Part shown: positions 54,364 to 64,000 of the stretch, in pieces
Layout of the letters: every line of letters starts with the position of its first letter
How positions within the stretch are numbered: the first letter of the stretch is position 1
From: Cephalopachus bancanus
Taxonomy: Eukaryota; Chordata; Mammalia; Primates; Tarsiidae
NCBI GenBank assembly: GCA_027257055.1
Contig: JAPVLO010000003.1
Location: 14,697,501-14,761,500, forward strand
Length of the DNA stretch: 64,000 nt
Reading direction: 5' to 3'
Notes under the pieces: generated by a model
The model's input: only the letters and a program-made list of their open reading frames with translations
What the model was told of the DNA's origin: nothing
Database searches by the model: none
Position numbers and translations under genes: made by a program

Positions 54364-54526
54364 AAGGGGTACTTTCTTTTTTTAAACGATTTTTATTTTA
54401 AATATGTGGGGTACAATTCAGGGTTAGGCATACAAAAGTTCATTATGCAGGTACCCTTGTTGATGAGATGTGTCCCTCCCTCCCCTGGCAGTTTCCCACT
54501 ACTGCCAATCCCTTTCTTATAGTATT

Positions 54527-54820
54527 TTTTTTTTCTTTTTTTTTTGAGTTGGAGTCTCACTCTGTCACCCAGACTGGAGTGCAGTGGCCGCTCCTGGCCA
54601 CCGCAGCCTCGACCTGCTGGGATCCGGCGATCCTTCCGCCTCAGCCTTCCGAGTAGCCGGAATTACACGCGCGCTACCACGCCCAGCTGATTTTTGATTT
54701 ATTGTAGAGATGAGGTCTCACCAAGTTGCCCAGGCGGGTCTCGAACCCGTGGGCTCAGGCAATCCACTCACCTCAGCCTCCCAAAGGTGCGGGATTACAG
54801 GTTGAGCCACCGAGCCCAGC
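54527..54820 (-). mobile_element. Alu nested in L1
   Basis: Full-length young-type Alu. Perfect 13-bp target-site duplication TTCTTATAGTATT at 54514-54526 and 54821-54833. Confidence 0.95.
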
Positions 54821-55450
54821 TTCTTATAGTATTATGATAGTTGTTCAACGCCCGCTTATGAGAACTTGTGAGACTGAGTTCTTTCTGTGATCAATTTCTC
54901 AGTATAATAGCCTCTAAGTCCCTCCAAATTGTTGTGAAGCTCATAATTTTGTCCCTTTTTATGGCTGTGTAATAGTCTGTCATGTATATGTACCACATTT
55001 AAAAAATCCAGTCCTCTTTCAATGGGCAGCACAGTTGGTTCCATGTTTTTGCTGTTGTGAATAATGCTAAACAAACAAGCATGTGCAGGTATCTTGTTTG
55101 TAGAATGATTTGAGTTCCTCTGGGTATATTCCTAGAAGGGGAGTTGTTGGGTCGTATGGAAGGTAGATTTTTAGATCTTTTAGGAATCGCCACACTGTTT
55201 TCCACAGAGGTTGTTTACACTCCCACCAACAGTGTAGAAATGTTCCCTTTTCACTGCATCCTCTTCAGCATCTGTTGTTGCTTTGAGTTACTGACGATGG
55301 CTATCCTGACTGGAGTTAGGTGATATCTCAGTGTGGTTTTAATTTGCAATTCTTTGATGACTAGTGATGCTGAGCATTTGTTCATGTATCTGTTGGCCAC
55401 TTATATGCCTTCTTTTGAGAAATATCTATTCATATCTTTTGCCCACTTTC

Positions 55451-56078
55451 TTTTTTTGTTCTTTTATTATTATAAAGGTGTGGGGTACAATTCAGGGTTA
55501 GGTATACAAACGTTGATTATGCAGGTACCCTTGTTGATGAGGTATGACCCTCCCTCCCCTAGCAGTTTTCCTCAACTGTCGATCCCACCCTCCTTCCCCT
55601 GACAGTTTCCTACTATTGCCAATCCCCTCCCACAGTATTATAATAATTGTTCAAGGTCTGCTTATGAGTGAAAACATATGGTACTCTTTTCTTTGTTTCT
55701 GTGACAGATCACTGAGCATGATCTAAATTCATCCAAATTGCTGCGAAGTCCATGTTCATCCTTCTTTATGGCTGCATAACATTCCATTGTGTATCATATT
55801 TTTTTAATCCAGTCCAGCTTCGATGGGCAACATGACTGGTTCCATGTTTTTGCTATTGTGAATAGAGCTGCAACAAACATATGTGTGCAGGTATCTTTTT
55901 TGTAGAATAGGGGAATTGCTGGGTCATAATATGGAAGGTCAATTTCTAGTTCTTTCAGAAATTGCCACACTGTCTTCCAAAGAGGTTGCACTAGTTTGCA
56001 TTCCCACCAGCAGGATAGAAGCGTTCCTTTTTCTCCACATCCTTGCCTGCATCTGTTGTTGTTTGTTTTATTAATGAT
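55451..56078 (-). mobile_element. L1 3' end nested in L1
   Basis: A second inverted L1 3' end (poly(T), 3' UTR, ORF2 end) placed head-to-tail inside the first. The 16-bp repeat TCTTTTGCCCACTTTC at 55435-55450 and 56079-56094 shows insertion rather than an internal deletion of one element. Confidence 0.93.
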
Positions 56079-56285
56079 TCTTTTGCCCACTTTCCAGTGG
56101 GGCTGTTTTGTTTTTTCTTTTTGACACATTTGAATTCCTTGTAGATCCTAGATGTTAGATCTTTGCCAGATACACAGTCGTCAAATATTTTTCCCAGTCT
56201 GTGAACTGTCTCCCTGCTCTCTAAATGTTTTCTTTGGCTTTGCAGAAGTTTGTCAGTGTGATGAGGTCCCACTTGTCTATCTTAT

Positions 56286-56290
<5 letters not shown>

Positions 56291-56340
<50 letters not shown>

Positions 56341-56613
56341 AGTTGGAGTCTCACTCTGTCGCCCAGACTGGAGTGCAGTGGCCGCTTCCGGCCACCGCAA
56401 CCTCGACCTGCTGGGCTCCGGCGATCCTTCCGCCTCAGCCTTCCAAGTAGCTGGAATTACAGGCATGTGCTACCACGCCCGGCTGGTTTTTTGATTTATT
56501 GTAGAGATGAGGTCTCGCTGCCCAGGCGGGTCTCGAACCCGCGGGTTCAGGCAATCCACTCACCTCAGCCTCCCAAAGGCGCAGGATTACAGGCTGAGCC
56601 ACCGAGCCCGGCT
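56291..56613 (-). mobile_element. Alu nested in L1, very long poly(T)
   Basis: Full-length young-type Alu whose tail is about 51 uninterrupted T on the plus strand (56289-56339). Perfect 13-bp target-site duplication TATCTTATCTCTT at 56278-56290 and 56614-56626. Confidence 0.96.
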
Positions 56614-56872
56614 TATCTTATCTCTTATGGCATGGGCACTTAGGGTTTTGATCAGGAATTGGTTGCCAGTTCCAATTTCCATAAGGGTGTCTCCTGTGTT
56701 TTCTAAGGTTCTTATAGTTTGAAGTTTTGTGTATGGTTATAGGTAGGTGTCTTCTTCTGCATATGGCCAGCTAGATTTCCCAGGACCATTTACAGAATAG
56801 GCTCTCCTCACCCCAGTGGTTGATGGTGGAGACTTTGTCAAAGATGAGTTGGTTAAGAAAGGGGTATTTTCT

Positions 56873-58440
56873 AAGACAGTTTTCAGATTCATTTCAGGTT
56901 CTCAGATCTCATGGCATTTTCTGGCCTTTTAATAGTCCCAGCTTCTACAAAGCTGCCCAACCTCTTGCAATCCTCAATTTCAGTATTCTACTGCCTTACC
57001 ACAATGCTGGTTCTTTAGCTTTTTCACCCCTTCCTTCCCATAAATCTTCCTACAAGTTCTATTTCATGATGCTAATCTTTGTTTTTACTCTTGTGGTAGA
57101 GGCTGGTACTTGCCCATTCAGTGATCATTTTTCTTAGTTTTATTCAGTATAGCAATATGCTCAACTCCCCCATCATAATTAATGAGAGCCAATGAGATAT
57201 AGCAAACATTGCATGGGACTTCTGGGAAAGCTTTGTAAAGGGGGCTGTCTCAATTGAGAGAGTACTGTTTTGCCTTCCCCTTGTCCTTTTTATTTTACCC
57301 ACAATACAGACATGAATGATAGAAGCCCAGAATGCTACACTGTAAATATACAATATTATAGAAAAATCACATGCACTAAGATGACAGAGCAAAAAAAAAA
57401 AAGAAGCCTGAGTCTCCAATAACAATGAAATTATTACACCAACACTGGGTTGCCTACTCCTGTCCTTTTAGTTGAGAGAAAGATAAACCCTTAATTGACT
57501 TAAGCCATTGTTATTTCAGTCTTTGGTATTAGCAGCTAAACACGATTCCTAATTTCCTCTGCCCAGCATCCATTTACTTTTGCCTTATTAATTTTCTAGA
57601 GAAAGATCTTTCCCCTCTCGGAGCTCATGGGACAGTGCTCACGCTAACCATGCTCAAGGGTACAGCATGTGACCTGGGGTCGCATTCCTCTGTCTGAGAA
57701 GTAAGCAGGTACACCTGGTGTCTTTTCTCCACCCTTTTTGAATCCACTTTGAGAGAACACTCAGAAGAGTATTCACTAAGCCATGGATGCTGAAAATGCC
57801 TCCTAGTCTCAGCCAGTCTCAACACCATCAGTAGTACAAGTACCATGGGGTGTCCAGGCAAACCTGTATTTCTCCAGTTCTGCCACCTCTGACTCTTTGG
57901 ACTCAATACTATATCGAAAAAATCATAGGAGGGCAATCAGACTGTTCCTGCCAATGCAGGTTCCCAAACGATGTCTGCTCTGCATTCTCCTGGTAAGATT
58001 TCCCCATCACTCAGTGCAGCCAAACCCACAATGTATCTTAGAGCCCATTTCCATTAATTCCATCCTGCCTTATATTCCTGTAGTTGGCAGTCTCTTAGAA
58101 AGCCCAAGGCTCCATGGTCATCCCTCATCTGCCAGGGTTACCCCTGTGTAGCTGCGACCCAAATCTAACCCCATAGACCCTTGCACCTGCCCCCATCCCC
58201 GGAATAATGATCAGTCTTCAGGAAACCCTCTCATATTCTAAACTTCCCTTTTGAACTACATTTCCTCCACTTTTTAATCCTAATCAAAATCTTATTGTCT
58301 CCTACAGACAGGCTCTGGAGATGAGGAGGTGTTTTTGTTGCTCTTTATTGCCTTCCTAGATCATTCTCTTTCTTTCCTTCCTAAAAACTTTCAGCTCCTT
58401 TGAGTATCATATTATATATCAACATTATTTTTTCCCAATT
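56873..58440. other. SVEP1 intron, no recognised feature
   Basis: No clear repeat or exon. Pyrimidine-rich parts may be decayed LINE. Frames near 57625-57936 have no family resemblance. Confidence 0.4.
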
Positions 58441-58551
<111 letters not shown>

Positions 58552-58865
58552 TCCTTATATCCTGGAGTCATATTCTTGATTTCCTTTCTAATGATTATAT
58601 CCTTCACCCTACCTCAGCCTCCATCATTGCCATATCCTCTAGACCTTTCCATAGCCAATCCTAGTATCCCACTCTAATAATCACCTCCTATCTTATCGGA
58701 TCACCCCTTTAAGTGACTTCAACTCCATCAGGTCTATACCCTACTGAAGTCTCTGATCTATTGTGTTCTTTTCTTTAGAGAAAATCATGACTAGAATATT
58801 TATAATCTTGTTCTACAATTCTTTTTCTCCAGTTCTAGCTTAGACGCTCTTCAATCTGGGTTTCC

Positions 58866-59072
58866 AGTCAAGGGAAGGAGGGAGGAGCGTAAAGAAGAAA
58901 GGAAAAGGGTAGACTAAGGGGAAGGGAAAAGAAAGAGAGGAGAAACGGAGGCAGAAGAGGGGGGAAAGAAGAGGAAGATAGGAAGAAGACGAGTATAGGG
59001 AGAGGAGGAGAAGTCAGAGAGTAGGGGAGGAAGGTAAAGGGAGGAGAAAGAGTAGAAAGGAAGAGGGATGAG
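58866..59072. repeat. Polypurine tract
   Basis: About 200 nt of almost only A and G on the plus strand, rich in GGAGGA and GAAAGG. Confidence 0.93.
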
Positions 59073-59074
59073 GA

Positions 59075-61120
59075 ATCTGGCTAGACCCATTGAAAATGCA
59101 CTCTCTTGGTCAGAATGCATGTGTACTCTAGTATGAACAGAGAATGGAGAGGAAATGAGAGTTGACACCTGTGGAATACATCAAAAATTGGCATATATCT
59201 TCATTCTGATAGCATGTAGATTTAATCCTACAAGTACCAGGCATAGTACAAAAGACAAGACAACCCCTACAGAAGAACAGAGTCCAGTTTTCTCAGATAC
59301 CACTTCCGCAACAGTAATGGTCATAAGACAACATAGCAATCGCTAAGAATTTTTGAAGAAAATACTTGGGACTCAAGAATTTTGTTGGTACTCCAGGTGA
59401 GATATATTTTTCTTTCTTTTACAATTTTGTACTTGAAATTTTTCATATCATGCATATATTTATTTATGATGAGGACTCAACTTTAAAATAAAAGGATAGG
59501 AAGCTAGGGGCAAGTCACTGACAGAATCTATTCTGCAGAAACCCACTCAAATTACATTCGTCAGCAGAACACAAATATTGAGAGCATTAAATATAAGTTT
59601 AGGATTGATAACTCCTTAGAGAAAATTTAAGTATTAGATTAGAGGTTAAACCATATGCACTAGCCTCTTCTATCCCTGGAATGGTCTGGACTGAAGTAAA
59701 CTGTTCATTAAAAAATGAATACAAGTATTTTGCTTTCTAGATTTTAATTTTTATTGCATGTGTGCATCATGCAAATAGAATCTTTACTGTGTCCATGAAG
59801 TGCTTAGAAATATTTTGTCTTTGGCATTTTGATTTTCATTGACTGTGTCCATCATATGTGGCACAATGCCAAATGCCAGGTGGAATTTAGAGGTGAATAA
59901 GGTAAATTCTGATGTATACAATTTGGAAAACCATATTAAACAACTGCTTGGCTTCAATAAACTGCTGAAATGACTCTAGCTTTCCAAACCCCAAACAAAA
60001 TGGATTTGCAACATCTCTCAGGAGATGCATTGGTGCTTCATACAGATGCAAATTATATTGCTTCTCAAACACTGACTTTAATAAACTTTCATTGATCCTC
60101 AGGGATAACAAAACATATGCAATTATTGCTATTTAGTCCTTAAATATTTTATACTTTTCTTATTCAAGATTTACAATTTATTATCAGTTTAAAATAGTAA
60201 AAAAAAAAATTAAAGCACTTGTTTTTAAAAAAATTTTCAACCTAAAACTTTCTTTTCATTTCAACAAGCTAAAAAATATTGCAATTAATGTGTCTTGATT
60301 TACATTCATGTTAGTGCAATTCTTAAATATGTATTTATTGGTCTTTTTAGAAAAGAAAAGCTTAGTCTTTTAAGAGAACAGTGTACTTTGTAATAGACAA
60401 TATGTAACAAAGTACTCTGGTTGCCAGTTTAAAGTCTAATCAAAATTTTCCACAGCTACAGGCTTCCTGTCAGTCTTCAAGTTGTGATAGCAACTGTTAC
60501 TGAAAATAAAATAAATCTGACATTAATTGCTCTTTTCTCAGATTGAGCTAGTTAATGTCGAGAAACCATAAAGATTTCTTCCTTGTATAGAAAGAAATGT
60601 ATCATTCAGATAAAACTGAACATGAGTATAAATGCTTTATGAAGAATGCTGAGGAGAAATAAGAATCAAGCTTTTCAATGATTAGTCAACATCACAGAAC
60701 ATTAACTGTAAAGCAAAATTTGTAAAAGGCTTTATTGTTACCCAGTTCTTTATTTCTGCTTCAATTTTAAAAGATTTTGAAGAAAAAAGTAACAATTAAA
60801 ATTATGTTCTGTTCTTATAGTTAAATTTAAATCAGATCTGTAAAACAAATGCTACTTTCTTCATTCTACCCATTTTGAAAAAGAAATGAATCCTTACCCA
60901 ACTGCCATTTTTCATTGAAACCAAGATACCCCAATTGTAAGGCACACCATTATTTTATGTGCCACTCATAAAGAAACAATAATCCCAGTGAGAGTGGTCA
61001 CTGCCACTGATTTTAAGGTGCATCCCAATTTTAGAGATGTTAGAATGTGAAAAAACATGTATTTCAGATTTAGAGAAATATAGCATATTTTTTATAGAAC
61101 AATATCCCACATAACTAAAT
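59075..61120. other. SVEP1 intron, no recognised feature
   Basis: AT-rich sequence up to the NPM1 retrocopy. I recognise no repeat or exon. Confidence 0.5.
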
Positions 61121-61129
61121 CCATTAATC

Positions 61130-62415
61130 TTTTTTTATACTTTATTAAAATACTGTTTATTTCACATGTATATTTTTGTCTCCCCACCATTTCTATGTCT
61201 GACCACCACTACTACTATGCCCTATCATAACATTCCATACATACTTAAAACCAAGCAAAGGGTGGAGTTCCATCTTTAAAAACTAAACAGGCATTTTGGA
61301 CAACACATTCTTGGCAATGGAACCTGGACAACATTTATCAAACATGGTAGGGAAAGTTTCTCACTCTGCATTATAAAAAGGACAGCCAGATATTAACTGT
61401 TACAGAAATGAAATAAGACAGAAAACTTTTAACAAACTGTTTAAACTATTTTCTTAAAGAGATTTCCTCCACTGCCAGAGATCTTGAATAGACTCCTGGT
61501 CAGTCATCCGAAAGCAAGTCTTCACATAATTGATGAACTTGGCTTCCACCTTGGGAAGAGAACCACCTTTTTCTATACTTGCTTGCATTTTTGCCTTAAT
61601 GTCGTCTACAGAGTTAGGTTCTCTTGGTGTTTTAGGAGTTTTTCCTGTTTTTTGATGGATTCTTGACCTTTTGATCTTGGTGTTGATGGTTTTGAATCTT
61701 TTCCGTTCTGGTTTGATTTTTGTGCATTTTTGGCTGGAGTATCTCATACAGATTTCTTCACTGGAGCTTTTTCTTCAGTTTTCTCATCATCAAAATCATC
61801 ATCATCATCATCTTCGTCATCATCATCATCTTCATCAGCAGCAAGCTTTACTTTTTTCTGAGGAACCTTGCTACCACCTCCAGGAGCAGATCCCTTTCCA
61901 GATATACTTAAGAGTTTTACATCTTCATCCTCTTCATCTTCTGACTCTGCATCTTCTTCCACAGCTACTAAGTGCTGTCCACTAATATGCACAGGCCCTG
62001 AACCACACTTCAACCGTAAGACCACGGGTGGTGTTATTTCAAAGCCCCCAAGGGAAACCGTTGGCTGCACAGACATTTTCAAAGTTGTCAGTGTTACTTT
62101 TTTATTCGGCTGCCTTCATAATTCATTGCCTCTGCTTCAACAATGTGCAATTCATCCTTTGCACCAGCCCCTAAACTGACCATTCTTAAAGATAACTGGT
62201 GCTCATTTTCATCATTATCCACCTTAAAGTGATCATCTTTGTCGACCTTTAGTTCACAACCGAAAAGCTAGTTCTGCACTATCAGGCGGCTCACGTCCAT
62301 GTCCATCGAATCTTCCATGGGGTGGTGGCGCACACTTAGGTGGGAGAGAAGGGGGACGGAGGCAAACGACTATTGCTCCAAAGAACAGCCATACAGGACG
62401 GGATCACACCAGGGA
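61130..62415 (-). pseudogene. NPM1: Processed (retro)pseudogene of nucleophosmin NPM1
   Basis: An intronless minus-strand copy of the NPM1 mRNA. The 5' UTR reaches about 62410, the ATG is at 62318-62316 (MEDSMDMDVS), and the middle has the acidic Asp/Glu-rich tracts. It ends DLWQWRKSL with its stop at 61456-61454, and a 3' UTR runs to the poly(T) at 61130. Direct repeats CCATTAATC at 61121-61129 and 62416-62424 are its target-site duplication, so L1 machinery inserted it. Lesions: TAG at codon 17 (62270-62268), a two-base gain near 62100, TGA from an Arg codon at 61746-61744 and a one-base loss near 61640. The parent protein is a nucleolar histone chaperone; this copy cannot make it. It sits in an SVEP1 intron, in the same orientation as the gene. 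Confidence 0.95.
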
Positions 62416-62659
62416 CCATTAATCCTTAATGATGAGGCATGGGAAAGGCCTGGGTAAGTGTCATCATTCAGGACAACTTTGTATACTGGTAAATTAGGTA
62501 GTAGCTTTGGTGGTGAAGTTGAAAGGATCTTAGGAAGAACAATGGTCTTATAGCATCTCTCCTACTCCAGTTAAGATTATTTTATATATATAGAAATTGT
62601 GACTTAAATTACAAAAAAGATAACAAACATACTTTTGCTGTTGTTTGGGATTTTTTGTT

Positions 62660-62822
62660 TGCTTGTTTAGAGTTAAGGAATTTCTCTACCCTCCAGACTG
62701 GAGTACAATAGTGCAGCAGTGCAATACTGGCTCCTGCAGCCTTGAACTCCTGGGTACAAGGGATCCTTCTGCCTCAGCTTTCCAAGTAGCTGGGACTACA
62801 GGAGTGCCCCACCACACTCAGA
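62660..62822 (-). repeat. Old Alu monomer (FRAM-like)
   Basis: CTCCAGACTGGAGTACAATAG, CAGCCTTGAACTCCTGGG and GTAGCTGGGACTACAGGAG form a diverged right-monomer Alu without a left arm. Confidence 0.75.
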
Positions 62823-62849
62823 CATGCATGCTTTTTAATGTGAAGTGAC

Positions 62850-64000
62850 ACAAGCAGGTCATCAATATATATACTATATTTATCAGTGTACATCAATGTA
62901 TATGTTTATCAACATGTGCATTTGTTAAATTCAAGTTTTCATTCAGTCATCTGAAGCATCAACAATTGAAGAGAAATAATACATTCTGTGCTCACAATAA
63001 AATCACAGTTTAGAAGAGGTAACAGACAAATTAATTAACCATAAAAGTAAGTGTGGTGGTTTGTATTATAACAAGTTAGTTAAGCTGGGAAGCACAAAAT
63101 TTGTCAGAATTGCCTTATTGTGGTTCCAAGTTACAGTTGATCAAAAGAGGAACTCATGTTCAATCTTGGAAAGCAGAAGTGAAGGAGTGGCCATTGTAGT
63201 CAGAGTCAGTGATGGACAGATACAGAGATGCCTGGGGGATTCCAGCTGGTCTCTGCTGCCTTCATTTCATGTCCTGACTCCTGATCCCACTGACAAATGA
63301 TGGTCCCATGTTCATTGCTGGAATCTTGATTGCAGAGACTAGGGGTGTGACCAAACATAGGTGAAGCTTCTCTTGGACTTTTCGACGAGTTTCTGTTTTG
63401 CAGTTCCATTTCAGTGACTGGGTGAGTGTGGTTGCAGGAACTCCTCTGATCATCCAAATTCTTTCCTGGATCTTCAGTTTCCAAGCTTCTTCTAAAATTG
63501 TGTAAGGTCTGCTTTCTGAACTAAACCCCTCACCCTATAATATGCTTGGTGACTGCTTCCCTGACTGACCCTGACACACACAGACTAAGAACTATTATGA
63601 TGGCGTACAGGTCTACAGATGCATGTGCAGAGGTCACCACACTCAGACCGACGAAGTCAGCAACAGTAGGCAGTTGAGGAGGACCCAGAGCAAAGACGAG
63701 AGATCTGACAGTGTGGGAACAACTTGCAAAGGTCTATCTCCTGGAAAGGGCATGGTCATTTCTCATGACTTAGTATTGAATTCAAGGATTGGGTATGGAT
63801 GGTGGAGACTCCAGAGGCAGGAGCCATACCTGATCCTGAAGGAGTAATCTTCCCTGACTTTCTCATTCCCCTTTGGAAGGCAACTGGGTAGTGTTTACCA
63901 TTCTTTGTTGCAAGGTATTTGGAAGAAGAGGTAGAGGTTTTACACAGAACTTAGAACTGTTGACTTCACAGAAATATATTTAAGAGATTTAAAAAAAAAT
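62850..64000. other. SVEP1 intron or upstream sequence, unassigned
   Basis: No feature is secure. Parts of 63060-63850 feel like an old LTR, but I cannot name one. Open frames of 60-90 codons show no family. Confidence 0.35.

Larger units (their letters stand above)
54378..56858 (-). mobile_element. L1 composite with three nested insertions
   Basis: Outer L1 in pieces 54378-54526, 54821-55450, 56079-56290 and 56614-56858. Its target-site duplication is AAGGGGTACTTTCT (54364-54377) and AAGGGGTATTTTCT (56859-56872), one mismatch. Inside it lie an Alu, a second L1 and another Alu, each listed separately. Confidence 0.92.

Noticed and set aside
55451..56094. Internal deletion in a single L1
   Set aside because: The 16-bp direct repeat at both ends shows a nested second L1 instead.
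61454..62082. Two long NPM1 frames as a possible functional gene
   Set aside because: They are in different frames, separated by a stop and a one-base loss, with another stop at codon 17.

Overview
The window is an intron-rich stretch of a primate nuclear genome. Dimeric 7SL-derived Alu SINEs, 5'-truncated L1 LINEs and older MIR, L2 and MER5-type copies fill most of it. The young Alus differ from human AluY/S: they carry a tRNA-like GGTTCGAGACC box, a short TCTACAATAAATC linker and the 3' end GAGACTCCAACTC. The lemur-type Alu insertion and the loris/galago tRNA-type SINEs that I know of are absent. A non-anthropoid primate, perhaps a tarsier, is my best guess, but this is inference from memory of SINE families.

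One protein-coding gene spans the window on the minus strand: SVEP1 (polydom), a large secreted matrix and adhesion protein. Seventeen consecutive internal exons (2478 nt, 826 codons) lie between 53991 and 2810. They splice in frame with no stop or frameshift. In protein order they encode two sushi domains, two HYR domains each split over two exons, a third sushi domain in the window, a linker with an RIKR basic site and a helical segment, three 162-nt cysteine-rich GCC2/GCC3 (ephrin-receptor-like) repeats, a short linker exon and two EGF domains. The von Willebrand A region lies beyond the right edge, and the remaining EGF, pentraxin and many sushi exons lie beyond the left edge. Sixteen of the seventeen donors are GT. 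The donor after the short linker exon is GC, in a perfect CAG|GCAAGT context. Most exons begin and end in phase 1, as expected for shuffled extracellular modules.

The introns hold the rest. 1-13 kb: four Alus, a (CA)n(CG)n tract, an L1 inside a MER5-like element, a decayed L1M, two tiny A-tailed LTR-like 3' ends and local tandem duplications. 13-30 kb: two L1 3' ends, several Alus, MIR and L2. 30-46 kb: L1 3' ends, a (CA)n tract close to a donor, older repeats and long stretches without recognisable features. 46.5-50.6 kb: an L1 with a second L1 nested in opposite orientation, flanked by a direct duplication of about 180 bp. 51-53.6 kb: a short MIR-derived duplication, a decayed L1M and a perfect (TG)n(CA)n palindrome. 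54.4-56.9 kb: one L1 with two Alus and another L1 nested inside, every layer with its own target-site duplication. 61.1-62.4 kb: a full-length NPM1 retropseudogene. I found no operon, CRISPR array, structural RNA gene or unknown multi-gene system. The points of interest are splice-site features of SVEP1 and the insertion history.
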